Notes: generated by a model from the sequence alone, not told the origin. 64,000 nucleotides of DNA from Streptomyces cyaneofuscatus (GCF_000718135.1 NZ_JOEM01000001.1:372001-436000), one strand, 5' to 3'. Counted from the stretch's first letter, positions 1 to 8,304 are shown. Made by a program: numbers and translations.

Positions 1-211
1 TTCCGGATCATTTCGGCGGGCGGTTTCGTCACGGTACGAAGGCCTTCGGCAAGATCACCCGTGGGGGTAACGCGGTACGGGCGCGGGGGTGCCGTCCGGC
101 AAAGAAATTCCGGCCCGGGACGCTTCACCGAGCACCTCGCGGGCACTCCTCCGGACCTCCCGCGCGAGCGGCCGCCGCCCCCTCCGGAAGCCCCTTTCAC
201 TGCCAGAGGTC

Positions 212-242
212 TTGACAACTTGATTGGTCTGGACCAGTTTAT
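212..242 (+). promoter_or_regulatory. Chitinase promoter with DasR-type operator (dre)
   Basis: A TTGACA hexamer (212-217) is followed by the 16-mer ATTGGTCTGGACCAGT (223-238). It agrees at 14 of 16 positions with the DasR operator consensus ACTGGTCTAGACCAGT, as I recall it. A weak -10-like AGTTTA/GTTTAT lies at about 236-242. The operator therefore sits between the -35 and -10 elements, as in known Streptomyces chitinase promoters, where the GntR-family repressor DasR is released by glucosamine-6-phosphate. The binding itself is inferred. Confidence 0.8.
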
Positions 243-379
243 CCGCCAGCGGTGACGACCGCTTCCGCTCCACCCGCACGGCCTTCCCCATCCCCGCCGC
301 CGTGCACCCGTCCGTCCGGCACGCCCGCACCGCCGCACCACCCCCGCCACGCACCACCAACTCCCCACCGGAGGCCCAC

Positions 380-2110
380 GTGCAACGCTCCGCAGGCAGC
401 AGAAGACGCAGAAGGAACACCTCCCGTCCGTTCCTCGGCGGCGCCATGGCCGTCATCGCGGCGGGCGCCCTGACCGTCACCGGCCTCGTCTCCACCGCCC
501 AGGCCGCCGACGTCAACAACGCCAAGAACGCGGGCTTCGAGTCGGGGCTCGCCAACTGGTCCTGTTCCGCCGGGAGCGGCGCCACCGTCTCCACCCCCGT
601 GCGCAGCGGCACGTCCGCGCTGAAGGCCACCCCGGCCGGCCAGGACCACGCCAAGTGCACGCAGACCGTGGCCGTGAAGCCCAACTCGACGTACGCGCTG
701 AGCTCCTGGGTGCAGGGCGGTTACGCCTACCTCGGGGTGACCGGCAGCGGAACGACCGACGTCTCCACCTGGACGCCGGGCTCCACCACCTGGACCAAGC
801 TGTCCACGAGCTTCAAGACGGGCGCCAACACCACGTCGGTGACCGTCTACACCCACGGCTGGTACGGGCAGTCCGCCTACTTCGCCGACGACGTCGAGGT
901 CACCGGCCCCGACGGTGGTGGCGGCGGGGACGGCCCCGGCCCGGTCATCCCGGCGGCCCCCGCCGGTCTCACCGCGGGCGCCACGACGACCTCCTCCGTC
1001 GCCCTGTCCTGGAACGCGGTCTCCGGCGCCACGGGCTACAAGGTCTACCGGGACGGTGCGCAGGCCACCACCTCCACCGGGACCTCGGCGACCGTCACGG
1101 GGCTGGCCGCCGACACCGCGTACCAGTTCACGGTGAGCGCCACCAACGCGGCCGGTGAGTCGGTCAAGTCCGCCGCCGTCAGCGCCCGTACGGCCAAGCC
1201 CGGTTCGGGCGGTCCCGGCCCCTCGGTGCCCAAGCACGCGGTGACCGGCTACTGGCAGAACTTCAACAACGGAGCGGCCGTCCAGAAGCTCACCGACGTC
1301 CCGGCCGACTACGACATCATCGCGGTCTCCTTCGCGGACGCCACGCCGACGCCGGGCGCGGTCACCTTCAAGCTGGACAGCGCCGGCCTCGGCGGCTACA
1401 CCGACGCCCAGTTCCGCGCGGACATCAAGACGAAGCAGGCGCAGGGCAAGAACGTCATCATCTCGATCGGCGGCGAGCTCGGCACGGTCCGGATCGACAA
1501 CGACGCCTCCGCCACCGCCTTCGCCAACTCGGTGTACGCGCTGATGCAGGACTACGGCTTCAACGGGGTCGACATCGACCTGGAGAACGGCCTCAACGCG
1601 ACCTACATGACGAAGGCACTGCGCCAGCTGTCGGCGAAGGCGGGCAGCGGGCTCGTCATCACGATGGCGCCGCAGACCATCGACATGCAGTCGACGTCCG
1701 GTGAGTACTTCAAGACGGCACTCAACATCAAGGACATCCTGACCGTCGTCAACATGCAGTACTACAACAGCGGTTCGATGCTCGGCTGCGACGGCAAGGT
1801 GTACTCGCAGGGCTCGGTGGACTTCCTCACCGCGCTCGCCTGCATCCAGCTGGAGGGCGGCCTCGACCCGAGCCAGGTCGGCATCGGTGTCCCGGCCTCC
1901 ACCCGCGGCGCGGGCAGCGGCTACGTCGCCCCGTCGATCGTGAACGCCGCCCTGGACTGCCTGACCAAGGGCACCAACTGCGGTTCGTTCAAGCCCTCGA
2001 AGACCTACCCGTCGCTCCGTGGCGCGATGACCTGGTCGACCAACTGGGACGCGACGGCCGGGTTCGCCTGGTCGAAGGCGGTCGGCCCGCACGTCCGCAG
2101 CCTGCCGTAA
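380..2110 (+). CDS. Secreted chitinase: CBM - FnIII - GH18
   Basis: Secreted endo-acting chitinase (576 aa) cleaving beta-1,4-GlcNAc linkages. The GTG at 380 is chosen because GGAGG stands at 370-374 and the frame opens with an arginine-rich signal peptide ending near AQA-AD (about residue 43). Next come a carbohydrate-binding module (about 45-175, AGFESGLANWSC region), a Gly-rich linker, a fibronectin III domain (about 190-275) and a GH18 barrel. The GH18 signature DxxDxDxE is present as GVDIDLEN near residue 400, with the acid/base Glu intact. The order CBM-FnIII-GH18 is typical of Streptomyces group B chitinases. Upstream starts in the same frame run through the operator and are unlikely. 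The gene is probably monocistronic, controlled by DasR, and ends at the hairpin at 2140-2169. Confidence 0.95.
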   Translation: MQRSAGSRRRRRNTSRPFLGGAMAVIAAGALTVTGLVSTAQAADVNNAKNAGFESGLANWSCSAGSGATVSTPVRSGTSALKATPAGQDHAKCTQTVAVKPNSTYALSSWVQGGYAYLGVTGSGTTDVSTWTPGSTTWTKLSTSFKTGANTTSVTVYTHGWYGQSAYFADDVEVTGPDGGGGGDGPGPVIPAAPAGLTAGATTTSSVALSWNAVSGATGYKVYRDGAQATTSTGTSATVTGLAADTAYQFTVSATNAAGESVKSAAVSARTAKPGSGGPGPSVPKHAVTGYWQNFNNGAAVQKLTDVPADYDIIAVSFADATPTPGAVTFKLDSAGLGGYTDAQFRADIKTKQAQGKNVIISIGGELGTVRIDNDASATAFANSVYALMQDYGFNGVDIDLENGLNATYMTKALRQLSAKAGSGLVITMAPQTIDMQSTSGEYFKTALNIKDILTVVNMQYYNSGSMLGCDGKVYSQGSVDFLTALACIQLEGGLDPSQVGIGVPASTRGAGSGYVAPSIVNAALDCLTKGTNCGSFKPSKTYPSLRGAMTWSTNWDATAGFAWSKAVGPHVRSLP

Positions 2111-2139
2111 CCGCAACCGGTAGCACCACCCCGAAACCT

Positions 2140-2169
2140 GCAGCGCCGCCGCTCCCCCGGCGGCGCTGC
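2140..2169. terminator. Bidirectional terminator between chitinase and Nramp gene
   Basis: A perfect 12-bp inverted repeat (GCAGCGCCGCCG at 2140-2151, its complement at 2158-2169, 6-base loop) lies between two convergent genes. There is no U-tract, as is usual for Streptomyces. Confidence 0.75.
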
Positions 2170-2191
2170 GGTGTTCCGTAAGCTCCCTGCT

Positions 2192-3493
2192 TCACCAGGG
2201 CAGTTCACGCACCTGCTGCACACACAGCACGATGAACAGCAGCCCGGCCAGGGCCAGCATCCCGTTACTGACCCAGCCGTTGCGCCATTGCCTGGGCGTA
2301 CGGGCGGAGTTGAGCAGCCAGAGCAGGGTCAGGGCGAGGAAGGGCATGAAGAACGCGCCGAGCACCCCGTACGCGATGACCAGGCCGAACGGCTCGTCCA
2401 GCCAGAGCAGGGTCATCGGCGGGAAGGTCAGCCAGAGCAGGTACGCGCGGAACGGCAGCGAGCGCTGCTGCCGGTCGACGACGGCGGGCCCGGCGTGCTG
2501 CTCGTCCGGATCCACGGGCGCCCGGAACCGCTCCACGAAGTCGGCGAACATCAGGCTCACCCCGTGCCAGACCCCGATCAGCGACGAGAACGACGTGGCG
2601 AAGAAGCCGACCAGGAAGAGCTTCGCGGTGCCCGCCCCGAACCGGTCCTCCAGCACCTTGCCCAGGTCGATCAGCCCGCGGTCGCCGGAGGTGAGGGCGA
2701 TCTGCGAGGCGTGCAGCAGCTCGGCACCGACGATGAGCATCGCCACGACGAAGATCCCGGTGGTGACGTAGGCGACCCGGTTGTCGAGCCGCATCACCTT
2801 CATCCAGGAGGAGTTGCTCCACCCCTTGGCGTTGACCCAGTACCCGTACGCCGCCATGGTGATCGTACCGCCGACGCCGCCGATCAGCCCGAGCGTGTAG
2901 AGCAGCGAACCGTCCGGCAGTACGGGGACGAGCCCGGCGAACGAGGCCCCCACATCCGGCGCGACCCGGGCGGCCACGTACACGACCACCACGAACATGA
3001 TGCCGATCAGGACCGTCATGACCTTCTCGAAGACGGCGTACCGGTTGAACCAGACGAAGGCCAGTCCGATCAGCCCGGTGACGATCGCCCAGAACTTCAG
3101 CCCCGGCCCGTCCGGGAAGAGCGCCACGATGGGCAGGGCGCTGGAGGACATGGCCGTGGCCCCGTAGATGAAGCCCCAGACGACGACGTAGATCGCGAAG
3201 TAGACGGTCGTCCACGCCCCGATGCTGCGCCACCCGTCGAAGAGCGTGCGCCCGGTCGCCAGATGCCAGCGGCCGGCCGCCTCGGCGAGCGAGATCTTGA
3301 CGACGCACCCGATCACCGCCGCCCACATCAGGGTGTACCCGAACTTGCTGCCCGCGATCAGCGTCGCGACCAGATCCCCGGCCCCGACCCCGGTCGCCGC
3401 GACGACGATGCCGGGGCCGATGTACTTCCAGCTGGATTTACGTGGTCGGGAGGCCGGCTCCCCTGTCTCTGTGGTTGCGCTTGTCTCCGCCAT
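2192..3493 (-). CDS. Nramp-family transporter, atypical metal-site motifs
   Basis: Integral membrane protein of 433 aa with about 11 hydrophobic segments and Nramp-like organisation (first helix beginning YIGPGIV, charged cytosolic loops). Canonical Nramp proteins import Mn2+/Fe2+ with protons using DPGN in helix 1 and MPH in helix 6. Here helix 1 reads ATGVGAGD and the helix 6 region reads ITMAAYGYW, so the usual Asp, Asn and Met ligands are not recognisable. This points to an Nramp-related subfamily with another substrate, possibly Mg2+ or an organic cation; specificity is unknown. The ATG at 3493 begins a natural N-terminus (MAETSATTETG); an in-frame GTG at 3541 is a less likely start. The gene converges on the chitinase and is probably transcribed alone. 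Confidence 0.85.
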   Translation of the reverse strand: MAETSATTETGEPASRPRKSSWKYIGPGIVVAATGVGAGDLVATLIAGSKFGYTLMWAAVIGCVVKISLAEAAGRWHLATGRTLFDGWRSIGAWTTVYFAIYVVVWGFIYGATAMSSSALPIVALFPDGPGLKFWAIVTGLIGLAFVWFNRYAVFEKVMTVLIGIMFVVVVYVAARVAPDVGASFAGLVPVLPDGSLLYTLGLIGGVGGTITMAAYGYWVNAKGWSNSSWMKVMRLDNRVAYVTTGIFVVAMLIVGAELLHASQIALTSGDRGLIDLGKVLEDRFGAGTAKLFLVGFFATSFSSLIGVWHGVSLMFADFVERFRAPVDPDEQHAGPAVVDRQQRSLPFRAYLLWLTFPPMTLLWLDEPFGLVIAYGVLGAFFMPFLALTLLWLLNSARTPRQWRNGWVSNGMLALAGLLFIVLCVQQVRELPW

Positions 3494-3678
3494 GCCGATC
3501 AAGGAAGCGCAATCGGCGGGGCGGCACAAGGGGGCGTGCACGGATCGGTGGGCGGGAGTGGCGCCACGGGGGTGGCCCCAGGCAACTCAGGGGGAAGCCC
3601 AAGTCAGCTCCTATTAGCCTGAGGTGGACTTAGTTGGTCCGGCACTTGGTCAACCCCTACTCCTCTGGTGAGGCAGCC

Positions 3679-3921
3679 GTGGAAGCAGCCCGGCAGTACA
3701 ACGTGCACGAGGCCAAAACTCACCTCTCCCGAATCCTGGAGCAGGTCGCCACCGGTGAGGAGGTCGTCATCAGCGAGGCCGGCGAGCCGGTCGCCAAGGT
3801 GGTGCCCCTTCGCCCGAAGGTGAGGAGGACCGGACGCGGGTCGCTGGCGGGACGCACCCACATCGCGGACGACTTCGACGAGCTGCCCGACGACATCGCC
3901 GACGCCTGCGGGATGCGCTGA
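3679..3921 (+). CDS. Phd/YefM-type antitoxin
   Basis: Small antitoxin of 80 aa. The N-terminal half (YNVHEAKTHLSRIL, then a GEEVVISEAGEPVAKVVPL strand pair) is the Phd/YefM DNA-binding fold, which forms dimers that repress their own operon. The C-terminal tail (HIADDFDELPDDIADACG) resembles the flexible toxin-binding segment. The GTG at 3679 is preferred because GGTGAGG lies about 6 bases upstream; an in-frame TTG at 3634 would add 15 residues. The stop codon overlaps the ATG of the following toxin gene by one base (3921), a standard TA arrangement. The toxin gene is broken, so this protein may now act only as an autorepressor. Confidence 0.85.
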   Translation: MEAARQYNVHEAKTHLSRILEQVATGEEVVISEAGEPVAKVVPLRPKVRRTGRGSLAGRTHIADDFDELPDDIADACGMR

Positions 3922-4296
3922 TGCGTCTCCTGCTCGACACCCATGTGATCCTCTGGTGGCTCCGGGGACTCCGACGAGCTCTCCGACCAGGTGAAGGATC
4001 TCCTCGACACGGAACCCTCCGTCCACCTCAGCGCGGTCTCCGCGTGGGAGTCGCCGTCAAGCAGTCCCTGGAGAAGCTGGACGGCCCGGACGACCTGGCG
4101 GAGCGCGTACGCGACAGCCGGTTCACCTCACTGCCGATCACCGCGGGACACGGGGTTCGGGCGAGCGGGCTGCCCGCGCTGCACCGCGACCCCTTCGACC
4201 GGATACTGGTCGCCCAAGGCGCAGAGCGAAGGCATGACCATCGTCACCCGCGACAAGTGGAGCCCGCAGTACGACGTCCCGGTCATGGCCGTCTGA
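3921..4296 (+). pseudogene. VapC-type PIN-domain toxin, frameshifted
   Basis: The sequence encodes a PIN ribonuclease in pieces. The start MRLLLDTHVILWWL carries the first catalytic Asp. The frame is lost near 3968 (ctctcc apparently reduced to ctcc, a 2-base loss) and continues one frame over as SGDSDELSDQVKDLLD through VSAWE. It shifts back near 4050 (one base missing, expected gag-atc-gcc) as VAVKQSLEKL through DPFDRILVAQ, and shifts again near 4221 (one extra g) into AQSEGMTIVTRD to the stop at 4296. Read with three corrections, the protein would have the usual length of about 125 aa and all acidic residues. Either the toxin has been inactivated or the read contains errors. No other gene in the window is affected this way, so decay seems likelier. 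Confidence 0.8.
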
Positions 4297-4321
4297 TCCG
4301 GGCCGCCCCGGACGAGACGCG

Positions 4322-5797
4322 CTAGATCACCAGGCTGAGCAGCGCCGCGACCACGAAGCCGGCCACCGACAGCACCGTCTCCAGCACCGTCCAGGACTTC
4401 AGCGTGTCGCGTTCCGAGATGCCGAAGTACTTCGACACCATCCAGAAGCCGCCGTCGTTCACGTGCGAGGCGAAGATCGAGCCCGCCGAGATCGCCATGA
4501 TGATCAGCGCGAGGTGGGCCTGGGACAGGTCCTGGCCCTCGACCAGCGGGACCACGATCCCGGCCGTGGTGACGATCGCGACGGTGGCCGAGCCCTGGGC
4601 GACGCGCAGGACGACCGAGATCAGCCAGGCGAGCAGGATGACCGGCAGGCCCACGTCGTTGAACGTGTCGGCCAGCGCGTCCGCGATGCCGCTGCCCTTG
4701 AGTACGGCACCGAAGATGCCGCCCGCGCCGACCACCAGCAGGATGTTGCCGACGGGCTTCAGCGACGACGTGGAGACGGACTCCAGCGACTTGCGGGACC
4801 AGCCGCGGCGGATGCCGAGCAGGTAGTACGCGAGGAACAGGGCGATCGTCAGGGCGACGAACGGGTTGCCGAAGAACTCGATCACCGAGCGGAGGGTGGA
4901 GGGGTCCAGCGCGATGGAGGAGAACGTCGCGGCGAGGATCAGGATCAGCGGGGTCCCGATGATCGCGAGGACCGTGGCGAGCGGGACCGGCTTCTCGTGC
5001 GGGGTGACTCCGGCGGCGCGCTGCTCGGCGGCGACGGCCTCCTTGGCCTCGGCGGCTGCCTCCACCATGTCCTGCGGTACGTCGACGAAGATCCGCTTGC
5101 CGATCCAGGCGGCGTACGCCCAGGCGGCGATGACGGACGGGACGCCGACCACGACGCCCATCAGGATGACCCAGCCCAGCGACACGTTGAAGAGTCCGGC
5201 GGCGGCCACCGGCCCCGGGTGCGGGGGCAGGAACGCATGAGTCATCGACAGCCCCGCCAGCAGCGGCATGGCATAGAGCAGAATCGATTTTCCGGAGCGC
5301 TTGGCGGCCGCGTACACGATCGGCGCGAGGACGAAGATACCGACGTCGAAGAAGACCGGGATACCGAAGACGAGGCCCGTCATCCCCATGGCGAGCGGGG
5401 CCCGCTTCTCACCGAAGGCGTTCAGCAGGCGGGCGCTCAGCACCTCGGCGCCGCCCGACACTTCGAGGATCGCGCCGAGCATCGTACCGAGCCCGATGAT
5501 GATCGCGACATGGCCGAGGATGCCGCCCATGCCGGACTCGATGACCGAGACGGCGGCGGATTTCTGCACGGTGCCGAAGAGTTCGGTGACCGAGAGCCCG
5601 GCGCCGAGGCCGACGGCTATGGAGACCGCGAGCAGGGCGACGAACGGCTGGAGCCTGACCTTGATGATCAGGAAGAGGAGGAGCGCGATACCGAGGGCGG
5701 CGACGGTCAGCAGACCGGCGGTGCCGTCGATCAGGAGGAGCAGGCCACCGGTGTGCGGTGGCGTCTCGACCGGCGGTGGGGTGGCGGCGAGAAACAA
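4322..5797 (-). CDS. GntP-family sugar-acid:H+ symporter
   Basis: Gluconate permease-type transporter (about 491 aa) with 12 or more hydrophobic segments. GntP signatures are seen in the LGTMLGAILEVSGGAEVLS, FGIPVFFDVGIFVLAPI and HAFLPPHPGPVAAAG stretches. Family members carry gluconate and related aldonic or keto-deoxy acids with protons. It is the last gene of the leftward kinase-IclR-RidA-GntP group, so the substrate is probably the sugar acid processed by that group, here proposed to be N-acetyl-D-glucosaminate or D-glucosaminate. The start is uncertain. The TTG at 5797 has GGAG 5 bases upstream and leaves the 5838-5871 hairpin in the leader. The GTG at 5842 would add 15 low-complexity residues and lie inside that hairpin. 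Confidence 0.88.
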   Translation of the reverse strand: MFLAATPPPVETPPHTGGLLLLIDGTAGLLTVAALGIALLLFLIIKVRLQPFVALLAVSIAVGLGAGLSVTELFGTVQKSAAVSVIESGMGGILGHVAIIIGLGTMLGAILEVSGGAEVLSARLLNAFGEKRAPLAMGMTGLVFGIPVFFDVGIFVLAPIVYAAAKRSGKSILLYAMPLLAGLSMTHAFLPPHPGPVAAAGLFNVSLGWVILMGVVVGVPSVIAAWAYAAWIGKRIFVDVPQDMVEAAAEAKEAVAAEQRAAGVTPHEKPVPLATVLAIIGTPLILILAATFSSIALDPSTLRSVIEFFGNPFVALTIALFLAYYLLGIRRGWSRKSLESVSTSSLKPVGNILLVVGAGGIFGAVLKGSGIADALADTFNDVGLPVILLAWLISVVLRVAQGSATVAIVTTAGIVVPLVEGQDLSQAHLALIIMAISAGSIFASHVNDGGFWMVSKYFGISERDTLKSWTVLETVLSVAGFVVAALLSLVI

Positions 5798-5837
5798 GGG
5801 GACTCCGGTGGTGCTGGAGGAGGGCAGGGGGGAGCGC

Positions 5838-5871
5838 GGCACGGCGCCCCCGGGGGACGGGACGCCGTGCC
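5838..5871 (-). promoter_or_regulatory. Hairpin between ridA and gntP-type gene
   Basis: A perfect 9-bp inverted repeat (GGCACGGCG at 5838-5846 and CGCCGTGCC at 5863-5871) encloses the self-complementary CCCCCGGGGG. It lies between two same-strand genes and overlaps one candidate start (GTG at 5842) of the permease. It could be an intra-operon terminator/attenuator or a translation-limiting leader hairpin. Confidence 0.45.
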
Positions 5872-5965
5872 GGACGGCGAGGTGGAGCGTTGCTGCGGGT
5901 GGAGCACGGCGATCAGTGCGGCAGGACCTTCGGTGAAGCAGGAACGGTCAGCTGAGCCGGGACCG

Positions 5966-6376
5966 TCAGCTGAGCACCGCGAGCGCGTCGATCTCGATCA
6001 GCAGGCCCTTGGGCAGGCCGACGTAGACCGTCGTACGGGCCGAGGGGGCCTCCTTGAGGTTCTGCTCGGCGAAGTACGCGTTGTAGATCTCGTTCATCTC
6101 CGCGAAGTGGTCCACGTCCGTGAGGTAGACGCGCATCATCATCACGTCGTCCCAGCTCGCGCCGCCCTCCTCCAGGATCGCCTTGACGTTGGCGAAGGTC
6201 TGGAGGGTCTGCTCGCGCAGGGTGGGGCCGGCGGGCGTCGGGGCCTGGCCCTCGACGGCGGGGAGGAAGCCGACCTGGCCGGCGACCTGGAGGATGTTCC
6301 CCTTCCGCACGCCGTGCGAGAACTTCGCCGGCGGGGTGGTGTGGGTGGAGGGGGTGAGGGCGGTCTTCTCGGTCAT
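5966..6376 (-). CDS. ridA: RidA-family enamine/imine deaminase
   Basis: YjgF/YER057c/UK114 family protein of 136 aa. RidA proteins form trimers that hydrolyse reactive enamine/imine intermediates, such as 2-aminoacrylate, released by PLP-dependent ammonia-lyases. The diagnostic C-terminal block with its substrate-binding Arg (ARTTVYVGLPKGLLIEIDA) is complete, and the GNILQVAGQVG and FANVKAILEEGGAS blocks are in their usual places. The ATG at 6376 lies 6 bases after the IclR stop, so translation is probably coupled. In this cluster it may act on the enamine from the ammonia-lyase encoded at 8438-9739. Confidence 0.93.
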   Translation of the reverse strand: MTEKTALTPSTHTTPPAKFSHGVRKGNILQVAGQVGFLPAVEGQAPTPAGPTLREQTLQTFANVKAILEEGGASWDDVMMMRVYLTDVDHFAEMNEIYNAYFAEQNLKEAPSARTTVYVGLPKGLLIEIDALAVLS

Positions 6377-6382
6377 GGCTGA

Positions 6383-7141
6383 TCAGACTTTCTTGGGTCG
6401 GTTGGTGCCGGAATACTCCCGGCTGATGGTCTCGGCGGTGCGCCGGACCAGCGGGAGCAGGGTGAGGAGTTCCTCGGCCGTGACGACCACGTTCGGTGCG
6501 GACACCGACATGGCCGCGACGACCCGGCCGTCCGCGCCGCGGATGGGGGCGCCGATGCAGTTGATGGACTCCTCGTGGCCACCGAGGTCGGTGGCCCAGC
6601 CCTGTTCGCGCACGACGGCCAGCTCCTTGAGGAAGGCGGCCGCATTCGGCGTCGAACGGGACGTGTACATGGGGTAGTCGAGCTTCTCGGCGATCGCGCG
6701 CCGCTCGGGCTCGGTGAGGTCGGCGAGCAGCAGTTTGGCCACGGCCGCGACGGTGATCGCGACGGGCTTGCCGATCCGCGAGTACATCCGGACCGGGTAG
6801 CGGCTCTCGACCTTGTCGATGTAGAGGACTTCCTGCTCCTCGTAGACGGCGAGGTGCACGGTGTGCCCGCACCGGTCGTTCAGCTCGACCAGATGCGGAT
6901 GGGCGATCTCGCGTACGTCGAGGTTCTCGACGGCCTCCTGCGCGAGCGCGAAGAGGCGGGCGCCGAGGCGGTAGCGCTGGTCCTGCTGGCGGTAGACGAG
7001 CCCGTGCTCGTGGAGCGTACGCAGCAGGCGCAGCGCCGTGGACTTGTGGACGCCGAGCCGCTCGGCGACCTGGCCGAGGTCGGCGGGTCCCTGGGCGAGC
7101 AGCGGCAGGATGCTGAGTGCCCGGTCGACGGTCTGGCTCAT
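6383..7141 (-). CDS. IclR-family transcriptional regulator (KdgR-like)
   Basis: 252-aa regulator. The N-terminal winged helix (LGQVAERLGVHKSTALRLL, about residues 20-40) is followed by the IclR effector-binding domain (about 75-250, with DRCGHTVHLAVYEEQEVLYID and the SINCIGAPI motif). IclR-type regulators near KDG kinases (KdgR) commonly sense KDG-type acids; the effector here is inferred. The ATG overlaps the stop of the upstream kinase gene (ATGA, 7138-7141), so the regulator is cotranscribed with its probable targets. Likely operators lie in the divergent promoter region at 8380-8418. Confidence 0.93.
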   Translation of the reverse strand: MSQTVDRALSILPLLAQGPADLGQVAERLGVHKSTALRLLRTLHEHGLVYRQQDQRYRLGARLFALAQEAVENLDVREIAHPHLVELNDRCGHTVHLAVYEEQEVLYIDKVESRYPVRMYSRIGKPVAITVAAVAKLLLADLTEPERRAIAEKLDYPMYTSRSTPNAAAFLKELAVVREQGWATDLGGHEESINCIGAPIRGADGRVVAAMSVSAPNVVVTAEELLTLLPLVRRTAETISREYSGTNRPKKV

Positions 7142-8304
7142 GGCGTACGTACCTCCTCGGGGGCCCGGTCGGCTGCGGTCCAGCCGGGGCCGAGACGAAG
7201 TCTCCCCCAGGCCTCGTCGTCGAGGGCGACGAGGCGGTCGGCGTGGTCGCGGGCGGGCGGCTCGGTGAGGTCACCGGGGACGGTGAGGACGGCGGCGGCC
7301 ATGAGATGCCCGTGCCGGACCCGGTCGCGGACGGGGAGCCCGCGCAGGGTGGCGGAGAGAAACCCGGCGGCAAAGGCATCCCCGGCCCCGACGGCGGCGA
7401 CGACGTCTACGCGGAGGGCGGGGACCTGGGTGACCACCTCAGCCTCTCCGCCCTCCCCGGAGCGCGAGGCCGGGGCATTTTCAGCCCCGGCGCCTTCCGT
7501 GGAGCGCGAGGCCGGGGTGTTTTCAGCCCCTCCGGCGTTTGAGGAGCGGGGTCCGGGGCGGAGCCCCGAGAACACCGTTGCGCCCGCGCTCCCCCGCTTC
7601 ACGACCACCACGCCCGGCTCCGGCAGCGCCGCCCGGATCGCCTCCGCGCCCACGATCCCCCACGCCTCCTCCGCCTCGTCCTCCCCGACGAACACCAGGT
7701 CACAGCGGCGGGCCAGCTCCAGCAGCACGGTGGCATCACCGCCCCGCCACAGATGCGGCCGGTGGTTCACGTCGAACGACACCAGCGGGCGGCCGGGCCG
7801 GGGCGCGGTGAGGTTCCGCAGCAGCTCCAGACAGTCCGCCGACAGCGCAGCCGTGATCCCGGACAGGTGCAGCACACGCCCCGCGAAGACTTCCTCGTAC
7901 GGCACATTCGCCGGCGACATCGCCGAGGCCGCCGACCCGGCCCGGTAGTAGGCCACCTCGTGCGCCCCCGCCCCGCGATCCGTCGCCGTACGGAAGTAGA
8001 TCCCCGTCGGACGCACCGGATCCCGCCGCACGGCCGACGTGTCGACCCCGTACCCCCCGATTGTCTCGACCAGGTGGTCACCGAAGCCGTCCGCCCCGAC
8101 CCGCCCCACCCAGGCCGCCCGGTGCCCGGCGGCGGCGAGCGCGCAGGCCACGTTGGACTCGGCGCCCCCGATCCCCCGCCCGAAGGACGGTACGTCGGCG
8201 AGGCGGCCGGGCTGCGAGGGCAGGAACGTCACCATGGACTCACCGAGACAGACGACATCGGTGGTCGCGTCGGCGCGGGCCGTCCCTGCTGCGGGTCCGG
8301 ACAC
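7138..8304 (-). CDS. PfkB-family sugar-acid kinase (KDG kinase-like) with low-complexity insert
   Basis: Ribokinase/PfkB-fold kinase of 388 aa, most like 2-keto-3-deoxygluconate kinase (KDG + ATP to KDPG). The N-terminal GESMVTFLPSQPGRL and GGAESNVACALAAAG motifs bind the sugar. The C-terminal AAVGAGDAFAAGF holds the catalytic Asp and anion hole. Residues about 243-284 are an insert absent from normal kinases (a SRSTEGAGAEN / SRSGEGGEAE tandem). Without it the length, about 346 aa, is typical. The insert arises from a repeat (see 7459-7568) and sits just before the ATP-site strands, so activity should be tested. The GTG at 8304 has GAGGAG upstream. It is the first gene of the leftward operon and diverges from the ammonia-lyase gene. 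Confidence 0.88.
   Translation of the reverse strand: MSGPAAGTARADATTDVVCLGESMVTFLPSQPGRLADVPSFGRGIGGAESNVACALAAAGHRAAWVGRVGADGFGDHLVETIGGYGVDTSAVRRDPVRPTGIYFRTATDRGAGAHEVAYYRAGSAASAMSPANVPYEEVFAGRVLHLSGITAALSADCLELLRNLTAPRPGRPLVSFDVNHRPHLWRGGDATVLLELARRCDLVFVGEDEAEEAWGIVGAEAIRAALPEPGVVVVKRGSAGATVFSGLRPGPRSSNAGGAENTPASRSTEGAGAENAPASRSGEGGEAEVVTQVPALRVDVVAAVGAGDAFAAGFLSATLRGLPVRDRVRHGHLMAAAVLTVPGDLTEPPARDHADRLVALDDEAWGRLRLGPGWTAADRAPEEVRTP
7459..7568. repeat. 42-bp tandem repeat joined to a dispersed Streptomyces-type repeat, inside the kinase gene
   Basis: Two 42-base units (7459-7500 and 7501-7542) start with GGAGCGCGAGGCCGGGG and encode two 14-residue repeats in the kinase. The second runs into TCCGGCGTTTGAGGA (7531-7545) and a GC-rich inverted segment (gtccgg...gcggagcccc). 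The same core appears at 31681-31695 in another gene's 3' end. The total insert keeps the reading frame. Confidence 0.8.

Noticed and set aside
239..2116. Long minus-strand open frame opposite the chitinase
   Set aside because: Arg/Gly/Asp-rich translation without domains; it is the antisense shadow of a gene with clear GH18 motifs.
2171..3622. Long plus-strand frame opposite the Nramp gene
   Set aside because: Low-complexity composition (Glu/Arg/Gln/Pro), no start signals; antisense shadow.
4463..6382. 639-codon plus-strand frame over the GntP/RidA region
   Set aside because: Repetitive charged composition typical of antisense frames in high-GC DNA.
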